A stretch of DNA of 6,264 nt from Psychroflexus sp. (GTDB lineage Bacteria; Bacteroidota; Bacteroidia; Flavobacteriales; Flavobacteriaceae). A program made the position numbers and the translations under genes. Location: assembly GCA_003565575.1 (NCBI GenBank), contig PXBV01000311.1:1-6264 (forward strand). Direction: 5' to 3'. The notes below the pieces were generated by a model. The model was not told where the DNA came from. It saw only the letters and a program-made list of their open reading frames with translations, and did not search any database. Shown here piece by piece: positions 1-5,827 of this stretch; within the stretch, counting starts at the first letter, position 1; every line of letters begins with the position of its first letter.

Positions 1-552
1 CACTGGGTAGCAAGATTAAGCTATCCCTTTAAGTTTCAAAATGGTCAAATTTTTGAACCTGGCATCCAGGCTTATTCTGGTAAATTTGTATTGCCTAATG
101 TCACTCCAGGTGTAAATGTAGCTAACGATAATTTTGAATTCACAGACCAAAGAGCAGCAATTAGTGCGGTGTGGTATCCTCAACCTTTTGGTGTTCAAGC
201 AGAATATAATATTGGAAGAGGTCCAGAATTTGTCCCAGAAACCAATTCTATTGAAAGTAAAAGCTTAAATGGTGGTTACGTTACTTTATCATATTTTGTA
301 GACACACCAAGCTTTGGAAAAGTAATTCCTTTTACTCGCTATCATAACTATAAAGGAGGAAAAAAGCACGAACTTGATGCAAGAAAACACCGGGTAAGTG
401 AATTTGAGATTGGCTTAGAATGGCAACCTATCCGAAACTTAGAATTTGTGGCCATGTATACTTTTTCTGATAGAACCTTTGAAGATGCGCTAAACCCTTA
501 CAACAACCAAAGAGGGAGTTTACTGAGGCTTCAAGCTCAAGTCAATTTCTAA
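1..552 (+). CDS. Outer-membrane porin, OprO/OprP (phosphate-selective porin) type, C-terminal part
   Basis: The reading frame is open from the first base to TAA at 550-552, giving 183 residues; the start lies upstream of the window. The protein would be a beta-barrel pore in the outer membrane. The residues show alternating aromatic/polar strands, Gly/Asn-rich turns and a terminal phenylalanine (LRLQAQVNF), the usual signal for barrel insertion. Segments such as GRGPEF, LNGGYVTLSYF, PFTRYHNYKGGKKHELDA and the late EIGLEWQPIRNLEFVAMY resemble the last strands of the porin O/P family as I remember it. The family name fits anion or phosphate uptake, but the substrate cannot be read from this end, and many Bacteroidota members have no proven substrate. 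A TTG at 91 could be taken as a start, but the frame continues upstream with porin-like sequence, so it is internal. Confident for porin, moderate for the subfamily. Confidence 0.82.
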   Translation, partial: HWVARLSYPFKFQNGQIFEPGIQAYSGKFVLPNVTPGVNVANDNFEFTDQRAAISAVWYPQPFGVQAEYNIGRGPEFVPETNSIESKSLNGGYVTLSYFVDTPSFGKVIPFTRYHNYKGGKKHELDARKHRVSEFEIGLEWQPIRNLEFVAMYTFSDRTFEDALNPYNNQRGSLLRLQAQVNF

Positions 553-582
553 GCTATTGATTTTTTAAGTTACCTATAGCTT
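551..582 (+). terminator. Weak inverted repeat after the porin stop codon (possible terminator or operator)
   Basis: AAGCTAT at 551-557 is perfectly complementary to ATAGCTT at 576-582, with an 18-base loop. It begins inside the porin stop codon and is followed by TGGTTTTA, which is only a poor U-tract. The stem is short and the loop long, so termination would be weak. The right arm overlaps the proposed -7 element of the radC promoter and the left arm touches its -33 TTG, so the dyad could equally be a protein-binding site or chance. Confidence 0.25.
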
Positions 583-584
583 TG
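557..584 (+). promoter_or_regulatory. Candidate Bacteroidota-type promoter for the radC operon
   Basis: TTG at 557-559, a 17-base spacer and TAGCTTTG at 577-584 match the Bacteroidota housekeeping-sigma consensus (TTG, about 17-23 bases, TAnnTTTG). Transcription would start near 590, leaving about 40 bases of leader before the radC ATG at 631. It lies only 4 bases after the porin stop codon, so the radC operon would have its own promoter independent of the porin gene. The match is by eye; no expression evidence. Confidence 0.5.
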
Positions 585-630
585 GTTTTACAGAATCTTA
601 TTCATTATATTTATCCAAATATTGATAAAT

Positions 631-1329
631 ATGACATCCACCTCAAAGTCATTCAGTATAAAAAATTGGTCTGAAGACGATAGACCAAGAGAAAAGCTCA
701 TGTATAAAGGCAAATCCAGCTTGAGTGATGCTGAGCTCTTAGCTATTTTAATTGGCTCTGGAAACCGACAAGAAAGTGCGGTAGAGTTGTGTAAACGTAT
801 CCTTTATGCTTCAAAAAATAGCTTACATAAACTAGCTAAGCTCAACTTAAAACAGCTTCAAGAATTTAAAGGTATTGGTGAGGCAAAAGCTATAAGCATC
901 ATGGCAGCCCTCGAGCTTGGCAACAGGAGAGGAGCTGAGCCGCTAGAAGAATTGAAAAAAATCACATCTAGTAATGACGTCTTCAATATAATGCATCCTT
1001 TTATAGGCGATTTGGACCACGAGCAGTTTTGGGTGCTAATGCTCAATAACTCCAATAAAGTCATCTTTAAGTTTCCTTTGAGCAAAGGTGGTATAACAGC
1101 AACTATGGTAGACACGCGTTTGGTTTTTAAAAGTGCCCTAGCGCAAGGAGCTACTGCCTTAATTTTGGTACATAACCATCCTTCTGGTACTTTACGTCCT
1201 AGTCAAGCCGATAAAGCTATTACTCAAAAAATCAAAAATGCTGGTGAACTTCTAGATATTAAAGTTTTAGACCACGTTATTGTAACAGAAAAGACTTACT
1301 TTAGCTTTGCTGATGAAAGTTTGATATGA
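631..1329 (+). CDS. radC: RadC family protein (JAMM/MPN+ domain)
   Basis: Protein of 232 residues, the usual RadC length. The N-terminal part (1-100) contains a helix-hairpin-helix-like segment, EFKGIGEAKA at about residues 78-87, expected to contact DNA. The C-terminal part (about 110-232) is the JAMM domain: E131 in DHEQFWVLMLN, then H181 and H183 in LVHNHPSG and D194 in PSQAD, together the HxH...S..D zinc-site signature, all intact. The family is annotated as DNA repair, but its biochemical role is uncertain; the original E. coli radC mutation was reassigned to recG. I chose ATG at 631; a TTG at 622 would add only MIN and has no advantage. There is no Shine-Dalgarno-like sequence, which is normal for this phylum. 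It is the first gene of the four-gene block, 3 bases before the next start, and has its own candidate promoter at 557-584. Confidence 0.95.
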   Translation: MTSTSKSFSIKNWSEDDRPREKLMYKGKSSLSDAELLAILIGSGNRQESAVELCKRILYASKNSLHKLAKLNLKQLQEFKGIGEAKAISIMAALELGNRRGAEPLEELKKITSSNDVFNIMHPFIGDLDHEQFWVLMLNNSNKVIFKFPLSKGGITATMVDTRLVFKSALAQGATALILVHNHPSGTLRPSQADKAITQKIKNAGELLDIKVLDHVIVTEKTYFSFADESLI

Positions 1330-1332
1330 GTT

Positions 1333-2616
1333 ATGGAGCTATTGGTTTACATCCCTAAGCAAACCCCAAGAATCAATTATATCTTTAGGCAGGTATGTGG
1401 AAGAATACTGGGTTTTAAAGTTAAGTTTTGCTCCAAGGTAGAAGATTTTATTGCTTTTGAAGGTGTAAAGTTTTCTTACGCCAGAAAGCGCCTTGGTAAT
1501 GAAGTTTTCGTTCAGCAATATGGTTTGCTAGATGAAATGGGAATCAATGACCTTAATTTTAGCGTAGATATCTGGGAAAATGTGGCCTGCTTTTTTAGAG
1601 TTTCTTCTGAAAGTGATATCCCTTTTGATATTTTTTCCGCTTCATTTTATTTAATCACTAGGTATGAAGAGTATCAGCCCCACGTGAAAAATGATGTGGA
1701 CTCTTACCCAATTGAAGAAAGCATTGCCTTTCAGCATGAATTCTTAAGAACTCCAGTTGTAGACCTTTGGGCTTATAAATTGAAAGCCATATTAGAAGCC
1801 AAATTTGACAAGCTAAGCTTTCCAGAAAAGCATTACAAGACTCATTTTTTGACAGCCGTTTCAAGAGCCTTTAAGCACAGACACAACGGGTTTGTAAGAT
1901 TTGTAGGTGCAAGTTTAAGAGATTTGTTTCAATTTCAACTTATATCAATGTTTGATAGATTCAAGACCATGTTGAGGTTGCAGCAAGACCCTTATGATAT
2001 TTATGACGAAGTCATTGATTTTGCTAAAGACCATAAAATTCAGCTTGATTTTTATTTTCAGCTTGGAAATTACTCTAAGTACACAAAAAATATAAGCTAC
2101 AATAAGAGAATTTATCACAAATTGATAAAATCTATGGGAGATTATGGCCATCTTGGTTTACTTACTGGTTTTGAGGCTTTATCTAGTTTAGAAATTTTAA
2201 TAAGAGAAAAGAAGCGTTGGCAAAGTATTGTCAATAGAAGCTTAAGCAAGGTACTCATCAAAAACTATCACCTCAATTTCCCAGACGCATACCTCAACTT
2301 CAATAAATTGGAAATTGAAAAAGATTTTTCAATGGGATATCAACGCCAACTAGGTTTTAGAGCAGGCACGTGCACTGCATTCCAGTTTTATGATTTAAAT
2401 ATGGAGCAAGTCTCTGGACTTGTTGTACAGCCGTATGTGATGAATTCTAATATACTCCAAGAAAGGGACCTTTATGGCATGATAGATGATTTAAAAGACA
2501 TAAAGGAAAAAGTGAAGGCTGTAAATGGTCAAATGAGTTTTATTTTTGAAAATTCAGATTTTGCAAATCGCAGATCAAAAAAAGCGATCTTTGCTTTAAT
2601 AAAAGAAATGCTATAA
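1333..2616 (+). CDS. DUF7033-type protein with a degenerate polysaccharide-deacetylase-like domain
   Basis: Protein of 427 residues without a signal peptide or clear membrane segment. The N-terminal 150 residues carry the landmark SASFYLITRYEEY (103-115) followed by a spaced VVDLWAYKLK (142-151), which I associate with DUF7033. The remainder resembles the NodB/polysaccharide-deacetylase-like half of the same flavobacterial proteins: DPYDIYD (219-225), FYFQLGNYSKYTKNIS (240-255), DFSMGYQRQLGFRAGTCTAFQFYDL (331-355, conserved core FRAGTCT). In relatives as I recall them, an Asp-rich motif (IDIDNA-like), a HPS-type His motif and a WHN motif occur; here the corresponding places read LTAVSRAF (173-180), GLLTGFEA (275-282) and IFENSDF (404-410). 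The acidic and His ligands therefore seem absent, suggesting a non-catalytic homologue. Its neighbours are radC (3-base gap) and yjjG (no gap: TAA is followed directly by ATG). The cellular role is unknown; relatives are often annotated as polysaccharide deacetylase or hypothetical. Confidence 0.75.
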   Translation: MELLVYIPKQTPRINYIFRQVCGRILGFKVKFCSKVEDFIAFEGVKFSYARKRLGNEVFVQQYGLLDEMGINDLNFSVDIWENVACFFRVSSESDIPFDIFSASFYLITRYEEYQPHVKNDVDSYPIEESIAFQHEFLRTPVVDLWAYKLKAILEAKFDKLSFPEKHYKTHFLTAVSRAFKHRHNGFVRFVGASLRDLFQFQLISMFDRFKTMLRLQQDPYDIYDEVIDFAKDHKIQLDFYFQLGNYSKYTKNISYNKRIYHKLIKSMGDYGHLGLLTGFEALSSLEILIREKKRWQSIVNRSLSKVLIKNYHLNFPDAYLNFNKLEIEKDFSMGYQRQLGFRAGTCTAFQFYDLNMEQVSGLVVQPYVMNSNILQERDLYGMIDDLKDIKEKVKAVNGQMSFIFENSDFANRRSKKAIFALIKEML

Positions 2617-3291
2617 ATGAAAGAGATAACAGATATATTTTTTGATTTGGATCACACCTTATGGGATTTTGATAAAAATTCTGAGCAGACGTTTGAAACT
2701 ATTTTTAGGATGTATAACGTTGATTTACCTGTTCAAGAATTTATAGAGGTGTATCTCCCCATCAACAGAAAATACTGGAGGCTTTTCAGAGAAGGGAAAA
2801 TTGAACAAAAAAACCTCAGATTCCAAAGACTAAATGAAGTATTTGAAACCTTAAATTTTAAATCTTCACCTCAACTGGTAGATGATTTATCTCAGGCTTA
2901 TATTGATCATTTACCAAACTACAATCATCTTTTTCCCAATACCTTTGAGATTTTAGACTATCTGCAAAGCAGATATAAACTCCACATCATTACCAATGGA
3001 TTTTTTGAGGTTCAACATAAAAAAATCAATAATTCCAAACTCAAGCCTTACTTTAAAACCATCACAACAAGTGATGATGCAGGAGTAAAAAAACCAAATC
3101 CAATTATATTTGAGTACGCCTTAAGTAGCGCAAAAACAAAAGCCTCTACTAGCGCAATGGTTGGAGATAATCTTGAAGCAGATGTAGAAGGCGCAGTAGC
3201 CCTAGGGATGGAGGCCATTTTTTTTGGCCACGACCCAGTCTATAAAGGCACTCAAATTCAAAACTTAAACGAATTAAAATCTATTTTTTAG
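2617..3291 (+). CDS. yjjG: YjjG family non-canonical pyrimidine nucleotidase (HAD superfamily)
   Basis: Protein of 224 residues, a normal YjjG length. All HAD catalytic motifs are present in order: motif I FFDLDHTLWD with nucleophile D10 and acid/base D12; motif II Thr in IITNG (T126); motif III Lys in GVKKPNP (about 158-159); motif IV VGDNLEADV with D184 and D189 for Mg2+. A helical cap of type C1 fills residues 16-100. The family hydrolyses 5'-nucleoside monophosphates such as dUMP, dTMP and abnormal or oxidised pyrimidine nucleotides, cleansing the nucleotide pool in the cytoplasm. DHTLWDFD plus ITNGFFEVQ and SDDAGVKKPNP are characteristic of YjjG rather than of phosphoglycolate phosphatase, although exact substrate preference cannot be proven. 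The start codon abuts the upstream stop codon (TAAATG), and the next gene begins 1 base after the TAG, indicating translational coupling in one operon. Confidence 0.9.
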   Translation: MKEITDIFFDLDHTLWDFDKNSEQTFETIFRMYNVDLPVQEFIEVYLPINRKYWRLFREGKIEQKNLRFQRLNEVFETLNFKSSPQLVDDLSQAYIDHLPNYNHLFPNTFEILDYLQSRYKLHIITNGFFEVQHKKINNSKLKPYFKTITTSDDAGVKKPNPIIFEYALSSAKTKASTSAMVGDNLEADVEGAVALGMEAIFFGHDPVYKGTQIQNLNELKSIF

Positions 3292-3292
3292 A

Positions 3293-4066
3293 ATGAAAGC
3301 AATTATATTATTTTTTCTAGTCTTGGGCTCACAAGTTATATTTAGTCAGGCTTCTCAAATCAATGCCTATGAATATGTAATAGTCCCAATGCAATTCAAA
3401 TTTCAGAATGAGCCCAATCAGCATCAAATTAACATTCTATCTAGAGTCTTATTAAAAGAAGAAGGCTTCAAAGTTTATATGGACTCAGAAGATCGCCCTT
3501 TGGCATACAGAGGCAATACGTGTGAGCCTCTTTTTCTTGATATAGAAAATACGAGTAGTTATTTAACTATAAAGGTAATAGTGAGGTTAAAAGATTGCTA
3601 CGATAATGTATTGTTTGAATCTGAAGAAGGAACAACAAAACTAAAAGATTTTAGAGAAGGCTATCAAGAAGCTGTAACAATGGCCTTTGAGTCCTTGTCT
3701 GAAATGAATTACCAGTATGACCCAAGTTTAGATAAAGCTGAGTCACGCACCAAGCTTCTTAAAAAGACATCTTCAGGTAATTCTGAAGAGATAGAAGAAG
3801 CTTACCCAGACAAAAAACTTTTTATCTTGGATGGAGAGCAATACTGGATGATAAAAAATGGACCTAAAGACTTTATACTATTAGCCAATCAAGGTAAAGA
3901 AAGATTCGCAGAGTTGAACAATGCAGACAAAGGCACATTTATTTTTAACTCTAAGACCATCAGTGGAGCCGCTTATTTTGATTCAGACGGCAACCTTAAT
4001 GTAGAGTTTATGGACGAAGACTCAGGGCAAATAAAAGAACACATCTACCTAAAAGTAAATCAATAA
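3293..4066 (+). CDS. Exported protein of unknown function, last gene of the radC operon
   Basis: Protein of 257 residues. Residues 1-20 form a signal peptide: a Lys, a hydrophobic core (AIILFFLVLGSQVIF) and a likely cleavage near SQA-S, so the mature protein should be periplasmic or surface-located; there is no lipobox cysteine. The mature part has two regions. Residues 24-140 start with AYEYVIVPMQFKF and contain two cysteines (C77 in GNTCEPL and C102 in LKDCYDN) that could form a disulphide. A charged linker (about 143-172) leads to a beta-rich C-terminal region (173-257) with DGEQYWMIKNGPKDF and FDSDGNLNVEF. I vaguely recall similar proteins beside yjjG in other flavobacteria, but know no function and assign none. 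It starts 1 base after yjjG stops, and its last 7 bases overlap the 3' end of rarA on the other strand. Confidence 0.8.
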   Translation: MKAIILFFLVLGSQVIFSQASQINAYEYVIVPMQFKFQNEPNQHQINILSRVLLKEEGFKVYMDSEDRPLAYRGNTCEPLFLDIENTSSYLTIKVIVRLKDCYDNVLFESEEGTTKLKDFREGYQEAVTMAFESLSEMNYQYDPSLDKAESRTKLLKKTSSGNSEEIEEAYPDKKLFILDGEQYWMIKNGPKDFILLANQGKERFAELNNADKGTFIFNSKTISGAAYFDSDGNLNVEFMDEDSGQIKEHIYLKVNQ

Positions 4067-5337
4067 TTGTATTTTCCTTTCCACCTTTGTTTCAGAAATT
4101 CATTGATTTGTGCTTCTCTTTTATTAGTTCCGGGTTGATATATGACCTGATCTTTTATAGCATCTGGCATAAATTCAGCCTGAATAAAGTTACCTTGATA
4201 GTTATGAGCGTACTTGTACTCATTGCCATAGCCCAAGTCCTTCATCAATTTGGTAGGTGCATTTCGGATAGATAAGGGGACAGACAAATCTCCAGTTTCT
4301 TTTACCAAGGCTTGCGCTCTGTTTATAGCTTCATAGGAAGCATTGCTTTTTGGAGACGTAGCTAAGTAGATAACGCATTGACTCAAAACAATTCTTGCCT
4401 CCGGAAATCCAATGGTTGTCACTGCTTGAAAGGTATTGTTAGCCATAATCAAGGCCGTAGGATTCGCATTGCCAATATCTTCACTGGCCAATATAATAAG
4501 CCGTCTAGCAATAAATTTTACATCTTCACCGCCTTCTATCATTCTAGCGAGCCAATATACAGCCGCATTAGGATCACTACCACGTATAGACTTTATAAAA
4601 GCAGAAATAATGTCGTAATGCTGCTCTCCAGTCTTGTCGTAATGAGCAGTCTTTTGCTGTATCTTTTCTTCCACAAGTGCATCTGTCACCACAACGGTTT
4701 CTTCATCTTCAGAATTAACAACCAGCTCAAACATATTTAAAAGCTTCCTAGCATCACCACCGCTTAAGCGCAGCAAAGACCGAGTCTCTTTTAAACTGAT
4801 GTTTTTTTGAGATAAATACCTGTCTTTTTGGATAGCTCTCTGCAAGAGTTCAATTAAATCGTCTTTGCTAAATTCATTTAACACATAAACTTGGCACCTA
4901 GACAACAAAGCAGGAATTACCTCAAAGCTTGGATTTTCAGTCGTGGCGCCAATCAAAGTTATCCAGCCTTTTTCTACAGCTCCAAGTAAGGAATCTTGTT
5001 GAGATTTACTAAACCTATGGATCTCATCTATGAAAAGTATCGGGTTTTTTTGTTCAAATAAACCTTGGTCTTGTTTCGCTTTTTGGATCACTTCCCTCAC
5101 CTCTTTCACACCACTGCTTATGGCAGAAAGCGTAAAAAAATTTCTCTTCGTTTCTTTAGAAATTAACTCTGCAAGCGTAGTTTTCCCTATTCCTGGAGGC
5201 CCCCATAAAATCAAGGAAGGCACTAAGTCTCTCTTTATCATTTGAGAAATAGTACCCTGCTCGCCTATGAGATGACTTTGACTCAAGTAGTCTGAAAGTT
5301 GTTGAGGCCGGAGTCGTTCTGCAAGTGGTGCTTTCAT
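4060..5337 (-). CDS. rarA: Replication-associated recombination protein A (AAA+ ATPase, MgsA/WRNIP1 family)
   Basis: Protein of 425 residues, full family length, with all expected motifs. The N terminus MKAPLAERLRP is the family start. Walker A is GPPGIGKT (46-53), Walker B LFIDEIHRF (101-109; D104, E105), sensor 1 ATTEN (131-135), the arginine finger is probably R147 in LLSRCQ, and sensor 2 is in GGDARKLLN (193-201). The C-terminal MgsA/tetramerisation region is very conserved: HYDIISAFIKSIRGSDPNAA from 240, ASEDIGNANP (284-293), RNAPTKLMKDLGYG (358-371), YKYAHNYQGNF (375-385). RarA acts as a homotetramer at stalled forks and single-strand ends, with SSB as partner. An in-frame TGA two codons upstream fixes the ATG at 5335-5337. 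The gene is convergent with the radC operon and divergent from the rhomboid gene; no intact terminator separates it from the former. Confidence 0.97.
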   Translation of the reverse strand: MKAPLAERLRPQQLSDYLSQSHLIGEQGTISQMIKRDLVPSLILWGPPGIGKTTLAELISKETKRNFFTLSAISSGVKEVREVIQKAKQDQGLFEQKNPILFIDEIHRFSKSQQDSLLGAVEKGWITLIGATTENPSFEVIPALLSRCQVYVLNEFSKDDLIELLQRAIQKDRYLSQKNISLKETRSLLRLSGGDARKLLNMFELVVNSEDEETVVVTDALVEEKIQQKTAHYDKTGEQHYDIISAFIKSIRGSDPNAAVYWLARMIEGGEDVKFIARRLIILASEDIGNANPTALIMANNTFQAVTTIGFPEARIVLSQCVIYLATSPKSNASYEAINRAQALVKETGDLSVPLSIRNAPTKLMKDLGYGNEYKYAHNYQGNFIQAEFMPDAIKDQVIYQPGTNKREAQINEFLKQRWKGKYNY

Positions 5338-5341
5338 ACTT

Positions 5342-5374
5342 CAAAATTAGGAATTTTTTATACTAATGGGTCAA
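5342..5374 (-). promoter_or_regulatory. Candidate promoter for rarA, very close to the start codon
   Basis: On the minus strand TTG (5374-5372) is followed after 22 bases by TAATTTTG (5349-5342), matching the Bacteroidota TTG/TAnnTTTG pattern and spacing. The last base of the -7 element is only 4 bases upstream of the rarA ATG at 5337, so the transcript would begin at or just before the ATG, giving a leaderless or nearly leaderless message. In AT-rich DNA such a match can arise by chance. Confidence 0.35.
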
Positions 5375-5425
5375 TCAAGCGAAGCTAATAATAGACTAAT
5401 CCTATTTTTTTTTCAAGAAGCATAA

Positions 5426-5568
5426 GGGCGTTCGGGCGGGCTGTTCACTTTAGTTGGCTCTCAAAAACCAGTTTTTATTTCAGTGTACCAAGAGCTTCTA
5501 ACGTCGCTTTGGTACACCCATAAAAACAAGCTTTTGCTTCGCCAAGCTACCGTTTCCATCCCTAACGC
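5426..5568. repeat. Nested imperfect palindrome with terminal inverted repeats (probable interspersed or MITE-like element)
   Basis: Complementary arms occur in nested order across about 140 bases. Outer ends: GCGTTcGGGcgGG (5428-5440) pairs with CCatCCCtAACGC (5556-5568). Inward: TAG-TTGGC (5451-5458) with GCCAA-g-CTA (5541-5549); CAAAA (5462-5466) with TTTTG (5532-5536); GTTTTTAT (5471-5478) with ATAAAAAC (5520-5527); GTGTACCAA (5483-5491) with TTGGTACAC (5509-5517). The central loop is 17 bases (5492-5508). One strand could thus fold into a single long hairpin with internal loops. It has no coding capacity and is clearly distinct in composition from its AT-rich flanks. The ends (GGGCGTT...CCCTAACGC) remind me of intergenic repeats scattered in flavobacterial genomes, a recollection I cannot verify here. 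No clear target-site duplication flanks it. A terminator is less likely, since no gene ends into it. Confidence 0.65.
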
Positions 5569-5699
5569 AACAAACTACACCAGCTCAACATTGTATACCA
5601 ATTAAACAATTACATCTACCCAAAAAACTATAGAGAAATTTAAAAAAGTAAACTAATAAAAAACCAAAATCGGCAAGCGTAGCCCAATACAGTTTGTTG
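5568..5699. repeat. Second inverted-repeat pair adjoining the palindromic element
   Basis: CAACAAACT (5568-5576) is perfectly complementary to AGTTTGTTG (5691-5699), 114 bases apart. The left arm starts at the final base of the preceding palindrome. The enclosed DNA is AT-rich, has no reading frame of note and little internal pairing apart from GGC(5682-5684)/GCC. The pair may bound a second repeat unit or a decayed part of a larger composite; a 9-base match over this distance may also be chance. Confidence 0.35.
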
Positions 5700-5815
5700 T
5701 GAAATTTTCAACATCTTATAAGAAGTTTAATATAGAATTCATTATAAAATAGCAATAAACCCTCATAAATTCTTAGGTATGTTGTGGTTTTAAATTTCAA
5801 TCTAGTCTTTTTTAA

Positions 5816-5823
5816 TATTTTTG
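5816..5823 (+). promoter_or_regulatory. Possible -7 promoter element of the rhomboid gene
   Basis: TATTTTTG matches TAnnTTTG and ends 4 bases before the ATG at 5828, the same distance as the rarA element on the other strand. No TTG lies at the expected 17-23 bases upstream (the nearest, 5782-5784, is 31 bases away), so the assignment is weak. If used, the message would be nearly leaderless. Confidence 0.25.
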
Positions 5824-5827
5824 GATT

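Larger units (their letters stand above)
5338..5827. other. Divergent intergenic region between rarA and the rhomboid gene (490 bases)
   Basis: No convincing gene is present. The left edge carries the rarA promoter candidate, then a T9 run (5405-5413). From 5426 to 5568 there is a relatively GC-richer, highly structured palindromic element, and from 5568 to 5699 a looser inverted-repeat-bounded stretch containing CAATTAAA/CAATTACA imperfect tandem octamers. The rest (5700-5827) is strongly AT-rich and holds a perfect 10-base palindrome TCTTATAAGA at 5714-5723 and the possible -7 element of the rhomboid gene. The only small frame, ATG 5366 to TAA 5425, encodes 19 residues without recognisable features. 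Confidence 0.8.

Noticed and set aside
91..93. TTG at 91 as the start of a short independent porin-like gene
   Set aside because: The frame is open to the window edge and the upstream residues (HWVARLSYPFKF...) are typical porin strand sequence, so the gene is simply cut by the window.
622..630. TTG at 622 as an upstream start of radC
   Set aside because: It adds only three residues; ATG at 631 is in frame, gives the normal RadC length and needs no unusual start codon.
858..1115. Minus-strand frame of 85 codons opposite radC
   Set aside because: It lies entirely within the conserved radC gene and has no family resemblance or start signal.
4378..4740. Open frame of 120 codons on the + strand opposite rarA
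   Set aside because: It is antisense to strongly conserved rarA coding sequence, has low-complexity Ser/Arg/Ile composition and no recognisable motif; a shadow frame.
5366..5425. Small frame of 19 codons (MGQSSEANNRLILFFFQEA)
   Set aside because: Very short, it overlaps the rarA promoter region, ends in a poly-T-derived Phe run and shows no coding signal.
5426..5568. Integron attC recombination site
   Set aside because: The ends (GCGTTCGGG and CCCTAACGC) superficially resemble attC core sites, but neither fits GTTRRRY or RYYYAAC fully, and the neighbours are housekeeping genes rather than cassettes.
5426..5568. Bidirectional intrinsic terminator
   Set aside because: Both flanking genes start, rather than end, next to this region, so no transcript is expected to terminate here by simple gene order, and the loop and stem layout is much larger than a terminator.
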